NCBI GenBank assembly: GCA_910577175.1
Contig: CAJTLU010000004.1
Span: 62,001 to 126,000 of the forward strand
DNA: 64,000 nucleotides
Direction: 5' to 3'
From: an uncultured Lachnospiraceae bacterium
Lineage (GTDB): Bacteria; Bacillota; Clostridia; Lachnospirales; Lachnospiraceae
In this document: positions 23,888-32,183 of the stretch, one piece after another
Layout: the number at the start of each line of letters is the position of its first letter
How positions within the stretch are numbered: the first letter of the stretch is position 1
The notes under the pieces: model-generated
What the model saw: only the letters and a program-made list of their open reading frames with translations
Database searches by the model: none
Told to the model about the DNA's origin: nothing
Program-made: the position numbers and the translations under genes

Positions 23888-25099
23888 TTACTTTCCACGC
23901 ACTCCGAACACTACCTGGTACTCTCTTTCAACATATTCCCCCCGTACGCGCTCCTGCAAGGTTACCGTACCCTCGGTGCCGCCGCGGATATAGCCCAGGG
24001 CCTCCTTTAACTGCTCTTCCGTCTTGACCGTAACGCCGTTTACCCCGGTAATTACCGAATATAACGGAATCCCTGCCTTTTCTGCCGGAGAATCCTTCTC
24101 TATTGTTGAAATATAAATCCCTATCGGAATGTTTAAAACCTCCGAAAGATTTTCCGTCACGTCCTGTCCGTCGATTCCGAGAAATGCGGAATCCTCGTAA
24201 GCAATTTCTTCCCGGTTCAGCATCCGGTTAATGACAGAAACCGCTTCCGAAATCGGTATGGCATAGCCGATACCCTCCACATCGCTTGCGACCAGTTTTG
24301 CATTATTGATTCCGATTAATGCCCCGCTCGCATCCAAAAGTGCGCCGCCGCTGTTTCCCGGGTTAATTGCCGCATCCGTCTGGATTAGTCTCATCCTGAC
24401 GCCTTCAATCTCCACCTCGCGGTCTACTGCGCTGATATATCCTACGGTAAGCGACTGACCTTTTCCTGCCGCATTCCCGATTGCAATTACCATGTCGCCG
24501 CAGGAAAGTTCCTTTGAATCTCCGATTGTCGCAATTCTGATATTCTTTATCGTCTCCTCGGACAAGTCGGCAAAATCCACGGCAAGCACCGCGATGTCCT
24601 CCTCTGCGTCACAGCCTCTGACCTCTGCCTCTGCCTTCGTTCCGTCTACAAAAGTAACCTCAATGGCAGTCGCACCGTCCACCACATGATTGTTTGTGGC
24701 AATCAAAAGCTCCTCCGCCTGTGCAATAATGACTCCTGAGCCGCTCCCGCTCCGCTCCTGTTCGTAATCGCGTCCGAAAAAGCGGTAAGACTGCACGCTC
24801 CTTGTCTGTATCTCCACAATCGACGGTATCACATTATCCCAGACAACCGAAACATCATACACTGAGGAAACCCTTGCCTCTGCGTCCTTATCTCCCGTAT
24901 ACTGCAGCGTGCCGTTTCCCTGCTGTCCGGAAAGCGGCTTTCCTCCCGGCTTCTGCGAAACATCCTCCGCCTTCTCTTCTTTATGATACTGTACATAAGA
25001 ATACGCTGCCAAAGTACCCGATGCCACTCCGCCGCAGAGCAGACCGCCAAACAATACAACTGCTGCTTTCTTCCAAAAATGTTTTTTCTTCTTTTCCAT
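23888..25099 (-). CDS. htrA: HtrA/DegP-type serine protease with PDZ domain
   Basis: A 403-residue membrane-anchored S1C protease for envelope protein quality control. An N-terminal cytoplasmic Lys cluster and one membrane helix (about 9-33) are followed by a linker. The trypsin-like domain has His in TNNHVVDG, Asp in EEDIAVLAV, and Ser in INPGNSGGALL. One PDZ domain occupies about 305-400 (SAFLGIDGQDV to the end). The catalytic triad is complete. Monocistronic, between the radical SAM gene and pheA, with an AGGAGG site before the ATG. Confidence 0.93.
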   Translation of the reverse strand: MEKKKKHFWKKAAVVLFGGLLCGGVASGTLAAYSYVQYHKEEKAEDVSQKPGGKPLSGQQGNGTLQYTGDKDAEARVSSVYDVSVVWDNVIPSIVEIQTRSVQSYRFFGRDYEQERSGSGSGVIIAQAEELLIATNNHVVDGATAIEVTFVDGTKAEAEVRGCDAEEDIAVLAVDFADLSEETIKNIRIATIGDSKELSCGDMVIAIGNAAGKGQSLTVGYISAVDREVEIEGVRMRLIQTDAAINPGNSGGALLDASGALIGINNAKLVASDVEGIGYAIPISEAVSVINRMLNREEIAYEDSAFLGIDGQDVTENLSEVLNIPIGIYISTIEKDSPAEKAGIPLYSVITGVNGVTVKTEEQLKEALGYIRGGTEGTVTLQERVRGEYVEREYQVVFGVRGK

Positions 25100-25194
25100 G
25101 ACAAACCTCCTGTCAGCCGGTTCTTTCCTATCTGTAATTCAGTTTACCTGTAAAGTTTGTCTAATTTGTGATGATTCCTTTAAAAAACATTGAT

Positions 25195-26331
25195 TTATAC
25201 AAATGCTTTATAGCAGCCAAGCACCTTCAGGCGGGAGACCTCCTCTCTGATTCCCGTCAGCGCATTTTGCACTGCAGGCTCGGAAAGCTTCCCATCAAAA
25301 TCGATAAAAAAGCGGTACTCAAACTGCTTGCCCGGAATCGGTCTGGACTCGATTTTCGTCATGTTCAGGTTGTTATAGATAAGATGGCTTAAAATCCGGT
25401 ACAATGAGCCTGCTTCATGCATAATTTCAAAACAGATGCTTACCTTATCTGCCGTCTTTGTAAACACAGCCTCCTTAGAGAGCACCAGGAACCGTGTGGA
25501 ATTTATATTTTCATTGTTCAGACCGCGGCGGAGTATCGTCAGACCATAATGCTTCGCAGCCTGCTCCGAGGCAATCGCAGCCTTTGTCCTATCTCCGGTC
25601 TCTGCCACCTCCATTGCACAGCCCGATGTACTGGAGCACGCCCTCTGCATCAGTCCCGGGTGCTGCTCAAAATAGCTGCTGCACTGGAGCAGGGCCTGCG
25701 GATGCGAATATACCTCTTTGATTCCCTCTTCCGTTGCCCCTGCAGGCGCCACCAGCATATGTTCAATCTTAATGACCTGTTCTGCCACCGGATAGACCGG
25801 ATGCACTGCCAGCAAATCATACAAATCCGAAATATCGCCCGTAGTCGTATTCTCAATCGGAACCACGCCGTACTTTGCCGTCCCGTTCTCCACCGCTTCT
25901 ACCACTGCCGGGAAGCTCTTACAGGAAATCCGTTCACACGCTTCTCCGAGAGACTGTAACAACGCCTGCTCCGTATAGGAACCAGGCTCGCCAAAATAGG
26001 CCGCGGCTTCTCCTTTGCCACAGCTTAACGCTTCCGTGACCGAAAAACCGCTCTGACCTTCCTCTGCTAACATCGTATACTGGTACTTCCGGCTTAACGA
26101 CATAATCTGCGTAAACAGCTCCCGCAGTCCCCTTGCAAAATAGACATTAGAAGCCATTCCTTCAATGACCGCAAGCTTCTGCTCCTCCCGCTCCTTATCA
26201 AATACCTTCTTTCCTATCGCTCTTTTATATTCTGCAACCTCTGCTGCCACTTCCATTCTTTCCTCAAACAGCGCGGTAATTTTCCGGTCAATTTCGTCAA
26301 TTTCTTCTCTGCACTGCACCAAATCCTTCAT
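25195..26331 (-). CDS. pheA: Bifunctional chorismate mutase/prephenate dehydratase (P-protein)
   Basis: A 378-residue enzyme making phenylpyruvate from chorismate. The AroQ chorismate mutase helices fill 1-90 (REEIDEIDRKITALFEERM; KREEQKLA-type helix 2). The prephenate dehydratase domain begins with AAYFGEPGSYTEQAL and includes VVPIENTTTGDI and STRFLVLSK. The C-terminal ACT domain (about 295-375) contains ESRP and would mediate phenylalanine feedback inhibition. The order is the standard P-protein order. The ATG follows AAAGGAG. It is divergent from the propeller-like gene. Confidence 0.94.
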   Translation of the reverse strand: MKDLVQCREEIDEIDRKITALFEERMEVAAEVAEYKRAIGKKVFDKEREEQKLAVIEGMASNVYFARGLRELFTQIMSLSRKYQYTMLAEEGQSGFSVTEALSCGKGEAAAYFGEPGSYTEQALLQSLGEACERISCKSFPAVVEAVENGTAKYGVVPIENTTTGDISDLYDLLAVHPVYPVAEQVIKIEHMLVAPAGATEEGIKEVYSHPQALLQCSSYFEQHPGLMQRACSSTSGCAMEVAETGDRTKAAIASEQAAKHYGLTILRRGLNNENINSTRFLVLSKEAVFTKTADKVSICFEIMHEAGSLYRILSHLIYNNLNMTKIESRPIPGKQFEYRFFIDFDGKLSEPAVQNALTGIREEVSRLKVLGCYKAFV

Positions 26332-26413
26332 CCTGCTTCTCCTTTCCTACCTTCCGCTGGCAAAGGTATCAAACTGATTATACTTGGTTGCCCTGAAAAA
26401 TGCAATGTATTTC

Positions 26414-26441
26414 TTGACATTCTTCTACATCATGTTAAAAT
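26414..26441 (+). promoter_or_regulatory. Promoter of the beta-propeller-like gene
   Basis: TTGACA at 26414-26419, 16-nt spacer, TAAAAT at 26436-26441; the start codon is 30 bp downstream with AAAGGAG between. Confidence 0.75.
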
Positions 26442-26470
26442 AAAATTATCACAGAATAAAGGAGCTTTTT

Positions 26471-27502
26471 ATGAACCGGAAAATAAAATCCATCCTGATT
26501 TTTATCATTGTAATTTCTTTGATTGCTATCTTTGTCTTATTAACTAAAATCAGCTCCCGACTGCCGGAAAACCCTTCGGACTATGCCGGGAATACCCCGG
26601 GGAACCTTTATAACCGCGGTCTTTTCGTGCAGGACGATACTTATATTTACTTTGCGAACCTCTCAGACAATTTCCGTCTGTACCGCATAGACAGCTCCTT
26701 AGAAAATGTTACCCGCATCGGCAGCGACTCTGTGGAATACCTCAATCTGGATTCTTCCTCGAGCACTTTATACTATTCCAGAACCAATTACCGCAAGAAT
26801 ACTCCGGGCACCTCTGTATTTGATATCTCAAGCGCCGGAATTTACCGCTATAATTTAAAAAAAGACGCATTAAAGCGTCTTTACCAGAACAGTTGTGGTG
26901 CCTTGCTGCTTGCCGGGAACCAGCTCCTCTACCAGGCACACGGGGAGGACGGCTCCTTTGATTTGTATGCGCTTCCGGTGAATAAAAAAGGCGCAGAGGC
27001 TTTGCTTATCACCACCGACCACATTACCCCGGCATGTTATTCCGGCGGACTGCTTTATTACTCCGGCGTCACAAAGGACCACTGCCTTTATACCTACCGG
27101 CCGGAAACCTGGGCGTCCTCCCTTGCCGCGGACATCGACTGCTATCTTCCGATAGCTGCTGACACCGGCATTTATTTTCTCTCCCAAAAGCACAACTATT
27201 CTCTGTTCCATCTGCCTTATACAAGCGACACGGCGACCCTGATTACCAATCAAAGACTCTGCTCCTACAATCTGTCCACTGACGGCAGAACCCTGTTTTA
27301 TCAGGTTGACAACGGCAAGCACAACCGTCTCTGCCGCTATGATATCTCCACCAAAACAGAAACTACGCTGATGGAAGGGGACTATAAAAACCTGAACACG
27401 GTATTTCACTATCTGTTTTTTACCGACTTTGCAGAAACCATCTGTTACTGCTATGATATCAACACCGGCAGCATCACTGTATTTGCGCCGGAGGCAGACT
27501 GA
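26471..27502 (+). CDS. Membrane-anchored beta-propeller-like protein (DUF5050-like)
   Basis: A 343-residue protein with one N-terminal membrane helix (about 8-26) and a long extracytoplasmic domain. The domain is made of repeated short blades with Tyr-rich strands, such as TYIYFANLSDNFRLYRID, TLYYSRTNY, GIYRYNLKK and GLLYYSGV. This matches the DUF5050/TolB-like repeat pattern found in Firmicutes. No enzymatic motif is seen; a binding or structural role is likely. Single-gene unit with its own promoter and a terminator that overlaps the stop codon. Confidence 0.72.
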   Translation: MNRKIKSILIFIIVISLIAIFVLLTKISSRLPENPSDYAGNTPGNLYNRGLFVQDDTYIYFANLSDNFRLYRIDSSLENVTRIGSDSVEYLNLDSSSSTLYYSRTNYRKNTPGTSVFDISSAGIYRYNLKKDALKRLYQNSCGALLLAGNQLLYQAHGEDGSFDLYALPVNKKGAEALLITTDHITPACYSGGLLYYSGVTKDHCLYTYRPETWASSLAADIDCYLPIAADTGIYFLSQKHNYSLFHLPYTSDTATLITNQRLCSYNLSTDGRTLFYQVDNGKHNRLCRYDISTKTETTLMEGDYKNLNTVFHYLFFTDFAETICYCYDINTGSITVFAPEAD

Positions 27503-27530
27503 CTTTGGTCTGACTGCCTCCTTCTTTCTT
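27490..27530 (+). terminator. Terminator overlapping the end of the propeller-like gene
   Basis: GGAGGCAG (27490-27497) pairs with CTGCCTCC (27514-27521), followed by TTCTTTCTT. The left arm lies in the last codons of the gene. Confidence 0.7.
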
Positions 27531-27539
27531 CTCTATTGT

Positions 27540-28862
27540 TCAAAAGGGCTGCGCTTCGTGCGACAGCCTTTTCTTTATTTCTCCGGCAAGGTACAGCGAA
27601 CCGACCGCAGCAATTACTTCGTCTTCCTTTTCTTTTGCCGCCGCCTTCAGCGCCTCCTCCGTCGTAGGGCAAAGCACGAGCTTTGGACCCCCTTCCTCTC
27701 CTGAAAGTCTTTTGCAGAGCGAAAGCAGTTCCTCCGCTTTCATGGCGCGCGGCATGTCCGGCGCCGTCACATAGACCTTTTTTGCAAACGGAAGAAAAAT
27801 GGACGCTATAGCCTCTGCCTCCTTATCCGCCATAACTCCGAAAATAAATTGCAGCTTCCTTCCCGGGAAATACTGCCGCAGGCTTTCTACCGTTGCCTTC
27901 ATCCCCTGCGGGTTATGGGAACCGTCCACCAGAAGCAGCGGTCTGTCGCTTACTGCCTCTAACCTTGCCTGCCAGCGAACCGTTCGAAGCCCCTTCCGCA
28001 CTACTTCTTCGGGGAGAGAAAGCCCCTTTTGGCGGAGCTGCTCGACCGCCAGAAGGACAAGCGCCGCATTTTTCTGCTGATACAGTCCCGGCAATGCTAA
28101 CGTCATATGCTTCCACTGCCGGTAGGAAAAGCACTGGCAGTTCTCCTCTCTGTCCCTGCCGGACAGTGTCAGCTTCCCCGGACGCTCCGGTACGAGTTCT
28201 TTAAAATCCGGCAGGAAAAGAGGCACCGAAAGCTCCCTGCAACGCTCCCGCAGCACTTCTTCCCCTTCTTCATTTTCCCCGTAAAACAAAACCGCAGTTC
28301 CTTCTTTTATAATTCCTGCCTTCGCCAGCGCAATTTCCCGCATGGTGCTGCCGAGCTGTCCGGTATGGTCAAAGCCGAGTGCGGTTATGATGCAGAGCAA
28401 CGGGCTGCTGATTACATTCGTTGAATCAAATGTCCCTCCGAGCCCCGTTTCCAAAATCACAATATCGCAATGACATTCCCGGAAATAAAGAAACGCTAAT
28501 ACTGTACCGAACTCAAACTCGCTCGGCGGCGTCTCCATGGATTCCGCCGCCTGCGCAAGCTCCCCGGTCAGCGCCGCCAGACGCTCATCTGGTATTTCCT
28601 CACCGTCCACCTGAATCCGCTCATTGTAGCGGACAATATACGGCGAGGTATACAGTCCTGTCTTTAAGCCCGCGCTCCGGCAGACGGAGGCCAGCATTGC
28701 GGCAGTGCTCCCTTTTCCGTTTGTTCCTGCAATATGTATAAATTGCAGCTCCTTTTCCGGATTCCCGCAGAGTGCCGAAAGCTCCTTTGTCTTTTCCAGA
28801 CCACTCTTCTTTCCCCGCCAGTAAAGTCCGTGAATATAGTCTAACGCTTCTTCGTAAGTCAT
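27540..28862 (-). CDS. folC: Dihydrofolate synthase/folylpolyglutamate synthase
   Basis: A 440-residue Mur-ligase-family enzyme adding glutamate to folates. The P-loop is HIAGTNGKGSTAAM (44-57), an ISSPLL-type omega region follows, and the C-terminal domain starts near LLVDGSHNPQG. The start at 28862 overlaps the folT stop (ATGA), so translation is coupled; the ATG at 28964 would overlap folT by 100 bp and is rejected. The last codons (RLSHEAQPF, stop) are encoded by a hairpin repeat found also after hisD and uxaC, so the C-terminal residues may be an acquired tail. Confidence 0.92.
   Translation of the reverse strand: MTYEEALDYIHGLYWRGKKSGLEKTKELSALCGNPEKELQFIHIAGTNGKGSTAAMLASVCRSAGLKTGLYTSPYIVRYNERIQVDGEEIPDERLAALTGELAQAAESMETPPSEFEFGTVLAFLYFRECHCDIVILETGLGGTFDSTNVISSPLLCIITALGFDHTGQLGSTMREIALAKAGIIKEGTAVLFYGENEEGEEVLRERCRELSVPLFLPDFKELVPERPGKLTLSGRDREENCQCFSYRQWKHMTLALPGLYQQKNAALVLLAVEQLRQKGLSLPEEVVRKGLRTVRWQARLEAVSDRPLLLVDGSHNPQGMKATVESLRQYFPGRKLQFIFGVMADKEAEAIASIFLPFAKKVYVTAPDMPRAMKAEELLSLCKRLSGEEGGPKLVLCPTTEEALKAAAKEKEDEVIAAVGSLYLAGEIKKRLSHEAQPF
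27542..27572. terminator. Hairpin repeat forming the folC 3' end, copy 1
   Basis: AAAAGGGCTG and CAGCCTTTT pair around GCGCTTCGTGCGA. The same stem in the opposite orientation is found at 63385-63422, with variants at 56383-56413 and about 63468-63492. It can terminate in either direction; TTTTCTTTATTT follows on the plus strand. Confidence 0.6.
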
Positions 28863-29476
28863 GCTTTTGTTCCGCTCCGCTTCATATACTCCCGCAGCAC
28901 CGGTACCCGGCGTACTGCATTCAGAAGAAAATAAACGCCTATTGTATTCACTGGATACAGACACGCATTCTTAATTGCCCTTCCCCAAAAAATAGCCCGG
29001 AACTTTGCAAAAAAGCTCTGCCATGCCGCGGCGCTGTCGCTGAAAAACAGGCTGAAATCCTTTACACCGTACTGGATACAAATCCAGCTTGTCGTCATAC
29101 AAAGATTCACTAACACCGTTACCGTCGCAAGCGTCAACGCTACCCGTACTACCGTCAGCTTTTCCCTCTTATAAAAGCTGTATCCGTAAATGAAGCCCGC
29201 CACCATGGAATCCAGGGTATAACCCGGGAAAAACGGGCCGGTCGGCTTCAGCATAAGACCGAGAATATCCGCCGTCCCTCCCATGACTGCGCCCGCCACC
29301 GGGCCAAACAGCATACAGGCAACGGTTGTCGGAAAAATTGTAAACCCGATTTTCAGGTTCTCTGTCACCTGAACTGTCGTCACAAACCCCAGCGCCAGCC
29401 GGAGCGCTAACAGCATTGCCATGGCAACCAGTGACTTCAAACTTCCAAATTCCTTTGCAGATTCTTTTAAACGCAT
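28859..29476 (-). CDS. folT: Folate ECF transporter S component FolT
   Basis: A 205-residue membrane protein with about six helices. The sequence (MLLALRLALGFVTTVQVTENLKIGFTIFP and PVAGAVMGGTADILGLMLKPTGPFFPGYTLD) is typical of FolT, the folate-binding subunit of an energy-coupling-factor importer. The ATPases and EcfT are not in the window and are probably shared. The start at 29476 follows AAGGGGA; longer in-frame starts would read through the riboswitch hairpins. It is coupled to folC, and both lie downstream of a THF riboswitch, so folate uptake and polyglutamylation are regulated together. Confidence 0.92.
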   Translation of the reverse strand: MRLKESAKEFGSLKSLVAMAMLLALRLALGFVTTVQVTENLKIGFTIFPTTVACMLFGPVAGAVMGGTADILGLMLKPTGPFFPGYTLDSMVAGFIYGYSFYKREKLTVVRVALTLATVTVLVNLCMTTSWICIQYGVKDFSLFFSDSAAAWQSFFAKFRAIFWGRAIKNACLYPVNTIGVYFLLNAVRRVPVLREYMKRSGTKA

Positions 29477-29607
29477 AAAAAAATCCCCTTTCGTTGTATT
29501 TGTCGTAATCGCAGAAAAGAACACCACATGGGGACTGCCGCGCTTATTTATGCGGCAGTCCCATGCCGTCCCTTGCAACTAGCTACAACAATAGGGGAAA
29601 CCTATTT

Positions 29608-29710
29608 GTAGCAGCGGGATGCGGAATTTGCACCGCAAGATTTCTCTTTTCGTTCCACCGGCAACTCCCCGTCCGACAGACACTTAACGCGCAAATTCCT
29701 ACTCTGCTTC
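29608..29710 (-). promoter_or_regulatory. Tetrahydrofolate (THF) riboswitch
   Basis: On the minus strand the aptamer shows AGAGTAGGAATTTGCGCG, then GTTAAGTGTCTGTCGGACG, then GGGAGTTGCCGGTGGAACGAAAAG. It closes with TTCCGCATCCCGCTGCTAC. These are the conserved pseudoknot and core segments of the THF class. A strong stem (GGGACTGCCGC/GCGGCAGTCCC, about 29531-29562) lies between it and folT and is the likely expression platform. Confidence 0.9.
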
Positions 29711-29732
29711 TCTTTTGATTTTTGACGTTCCA

Positions 29733-29761
29733 ATTTTAGCACATCGGCAGGCATTTGTAAA
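29733..29761 (-). promoter_or_regulatory. Promoter of the THF riboswitch-folT-folC unit
   Basis: TTTACA at 29761-29756, 17-nt spacer, TAAAAT at 29738-29733 on the minus strand, about 20 bp before the aptamer. Confidence 0.75.
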
Positions 29762-29790
29762 GCATTTCTTTTCTTTGGTTTCTCTGCTGC

Positions 29791-30078
29791 CTACCATTCT
29801 ACCTGATACTCCACGGCGCTGACCGGAGAAACCGTATAGCCGCTCATCTGTAAAAAGCGGACTGCACTTTCTGTTAAGACAGCCTTCGTTCCATTCCGGG
29901 AGGCTTCTGCAGCAGCCTTAATCTGTCCCATAATTACTTCCATTTCATAAACAAACGCCTGGGAATCGATATGCCCGTCTGCGAGCATCGCCGCCCGCTC
30001 TTTGGAAACGAATACCTTTCTGCTTTCCAGCTCTTCCTTTACCAACGCATACTCTGCCTCTGTCAAATTAATTTCCAT
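29791..30078 (-). CDS. Small hypothetical protein
   Basis: A 95-residue predicted cytoplasmic, mainly helical protein with an acidic N-terminal half and no Cys. I recognise no family. The ATG is preceded by CAGGAGG. It is transcribed in the same direction as the xylanase upstream (85 bp away) and may be the tail of that operon, but nothing in it points to carbohydrate metabolism. Confidence 0.65.
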   Translation of the reverse strand: MEINLTEAEYALVKEELESRKVFVSKERAAMLADGHIDSQAFVYEMEVIMGQIKAAAEASRNGTKAVLTESAVRFLQMSGYTVSPVSAVEYQVEW

Positions 30079-30163
30079 ACCATGTCCTCCTGAAACAAAT
30101 ACCGGAATTGAATGTAATGCTCCGTCAGAGGTAGTATTTCCGTTGCAAAAGATTTTATTTCTG

Positions 30164-32107
30164 TTATTTTTCTACCTGGAACCCGGCATCCACGTAAGCC
30201 TTCAGCACCTCATAGTAGGACTTCTTCGGCTTTGTCAGCGTAGAGAACAGTAACGGGGTTTCCGTCTTTCTCCAGGACACATCGTCAGAAAGACCCCAGT
30301 AGGTAATTCCGGTAATCTTTCCACCTTCCTTTTTGATATCCAGGATATACTTCATCAGTTCATACACATACAGTGCCTGCGCTCCCTCTCCGCTGTTGCC
30401 GATATCAAGCTCCGTAATCTGCACCTCATAGCCCTCATCCAGAAATGCCTGAAGCGTAGCCTTGAACTGAATCGTAGACGGATAGTTCGTGGACAGGTGT
30501 GCCTGCATGCCGACACCGTCGCAAATCATTTTCTCTGAATTGATAAACTCCATCACGGACTTAATTTTTGCAGTATCCATGTAAGTATTAAAATCATTGA
30601 AAATCAGGGAAACCTGGTCACGGATGCCATAATCGCGCAAAACCTCATCCGCAATCTCATATGCCTTCTTTACGAAAGACGGCGTCAGGCCTTCCTTGCC
30701 ATACACTGCTTCCAAGCCCGAGTCTACCGCATGGACATACTCATTTACGACATCCCAGGAATACACAACGGAACCATACTCGCTATCATACACATGTCCC
30801 ATTACAGTACGGATATAAAACTCCAGACGCGCATCCATGACTGCCTTGCTGACAAAGTCGCCGGAAGCCTTATAGTCCTCCCGGAAAAACCACGTCGGTG
30901 TCTGGGCGTGCCATACAAGGGTATGACCACGGAGTCCGAGCCCGTTCTTTGCACAAATACGGAGCACATTATCAATTGTGTTAAATTCCAGTTTCGGAAC
31001 CATACTTTCCTTGTAGCTGTCCGGAATCACATAGCCAAGCGCCTTAGCCTCCTCCACCGAAATCATTGTCTGCGACCAGTTACGGAGAATGGAATCCGGC
31101 TTCATTTCATTTTCCAGCGTAATGCTGTTATACTGCGCCTTGAGCTGTGCAAGCGTCGTAGAATTCTGCAGCTGGGAATAATTGATACAGGTTCCGATAT
31201 GACCAAACTCGCTCCCGTAGGTATTTAAAAGCGTTGCGCCCTCTGTAGACTCCGGTACAAACGGCGTCGGTGTCGGAGACGGCTTAAAACCGGCATCCAT
31301 ATGGAACGTAATACTGTAAACGGTTGTCTTATACTTGCTGTAATCGTCCGATTCATCCAGTGCCATCAGACCGATTCCGGTTACTATATCCTGAATATCC
31401 GGTGAAAGCGTAAACTCCGTAACCGTATCACTCTTGCAGTAATATTCTACAAAAACCTGATTTACCCCTTTGTCATAAAGCTTCACCGAAAACGGAGCAT
31501 AGGAGCTTACTGCCTTTACGGTTACTTTATGGCACTTGGACATATCGATACTTTCCGGAAGCGTCAGCTGGATTTCCTGATACTGGTTTTCAAACTGCAG
31601 CTCAATGGAACCGTCTGCCTTTACCTCATACACGGTTCCATAAGAACCAAGATAGGCAAGGTCGTTAAAATCATAGGTAATGGAAGCTCCACCCTCTGGT
31701 TCCTTTGTCGGAGCCGGAGTAGCCGTTGGCTTCGGTGTTGCCGTTGCTGCAGGCGCCACCGTCAGTTCCGGCTTTCCCGGTGTCTCGGTCGGCGTCTCCG
31801 CTTTGGTCGGCTCCGGCGTTGCTTCCAGCTCCTTGGTCGGCTCTGGTGTTTCCGTTGGCGCCTCGGTTGGTTCTTTGGTTGGCTCTGCTGTTGGTTCCTT
31901 CGTCGGCTCTGTCGTCGCTGTCGGTTCCTTCGTCGGCTCTGTCGTAGCTGCAGGTTCCGTTGTCAGTTCTGGCGTAGCACTTAACTCCGATGGCTTCGTC
32001 GGTTCCGGCGTCCCGGTCGTTCCCGTTACCGCAGGCTTTGTGCCACAGGCAGCAAATAAAACGGCTGCCATAGAAAGCATTGCAAAATAAGAACGCAGTT
32101 TTCTCAT
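30164..32107 (-). CDS. Lipoprotein endo-1,4-beta-xylanase, GH10, with N-terminal carbohydrate-binding-like domain
   Basis: A 647-residue secreted lipoprotein (lipobox LFAAC, Cys 21). A Pro-Thr-Glu-Lys linker (25-140, EPTKEPT repeats) spaces it from the cell surface. A beta-sandwich module at about 145-275 is closely similar to one in the neighbouring GH43 enzyme and is a probable binding module, perhaps like the module of Roseburia GH10 xylanases. The GH10 barrel fills 295-640, with the acid/base Glu in WDVVNEYV and the nucleophile Glu in ITELDIGN, plus LRGHTLVWHAQTP and ITYWGLSDDVSW. It cuts xylan backbones outside the cell. Last of the five-gene arabinoxylan operon. Confidence 0.93.
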   Translation of the reverse strand: MRKLRSYFAMLSMAAVLFAACGTKPAVTGTTGTPEPTKPSELSATPELTTEPAATTEPTKEPTATTEPTKEPTAEPTKEPTEAPTETPEPTKELEATPEPTKAETPTETPGKPELTVAPAATATPKPTATPAPTKEPEGGASITYDFNDLAYLGSYGTVYEVKADGSIELQFENQYQEIQLTLPESIDMSKCHKVTVKAVSSYAPFSVKLYDKGVNQVFVEYYCKSDTVTEFTLSPDIQDIVTGIGLMALDESDDYSKYKTTVYSITFHMDAGFKPSPTPTPFVPESTEGATLLNTYGSEFGHIGTCINYSQLQNSTTLAQLKAQYNSITLENEMKPDSILRNWSQTMISVEEAKALGYVIPDSYKESMVPKLEFNTIDNVLRICAKNGLGLRGHTLVWHAQTPTWFFREDYKASGDFVSKAVMDARLEFYIRTVMGHVYDSEYGSVVYSWDVVNEYVHAVDSGLEAVYGKEGLTPSFVKKAYEIADEVLRDYGIRDQVSLIFNDFNTYMDTAKIKSVMEFINSEKMICDGVGMQAHLSTNYPSTIQFKATLQAFLDEGYEVQITELDIGNSGEGAQALYVYELMKYILDIKKEGGKITGITYWGLSDDVSWRKTETPLLFSTLTKPKKSYYEVLKAYVDAGFQVEK

Positions 32108-32183
32108 AAGATTTCCTTTCTTTTCTTAAAATAAACTCCCACCCTTTACTTTCCTACTACCTTTTCATTATGCAGTTTTAGCT

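Noticed and set aside
31685..32000. CRISPR-like short repeats in this segment and at 34135-34370
   Set aside because: They are in-frame EPTKEPT codon repeats in lipoprotein linkers. Unit lengths are irregular and there are no unique spacers. Open frames on the opposite strand are low-complexity shadows.
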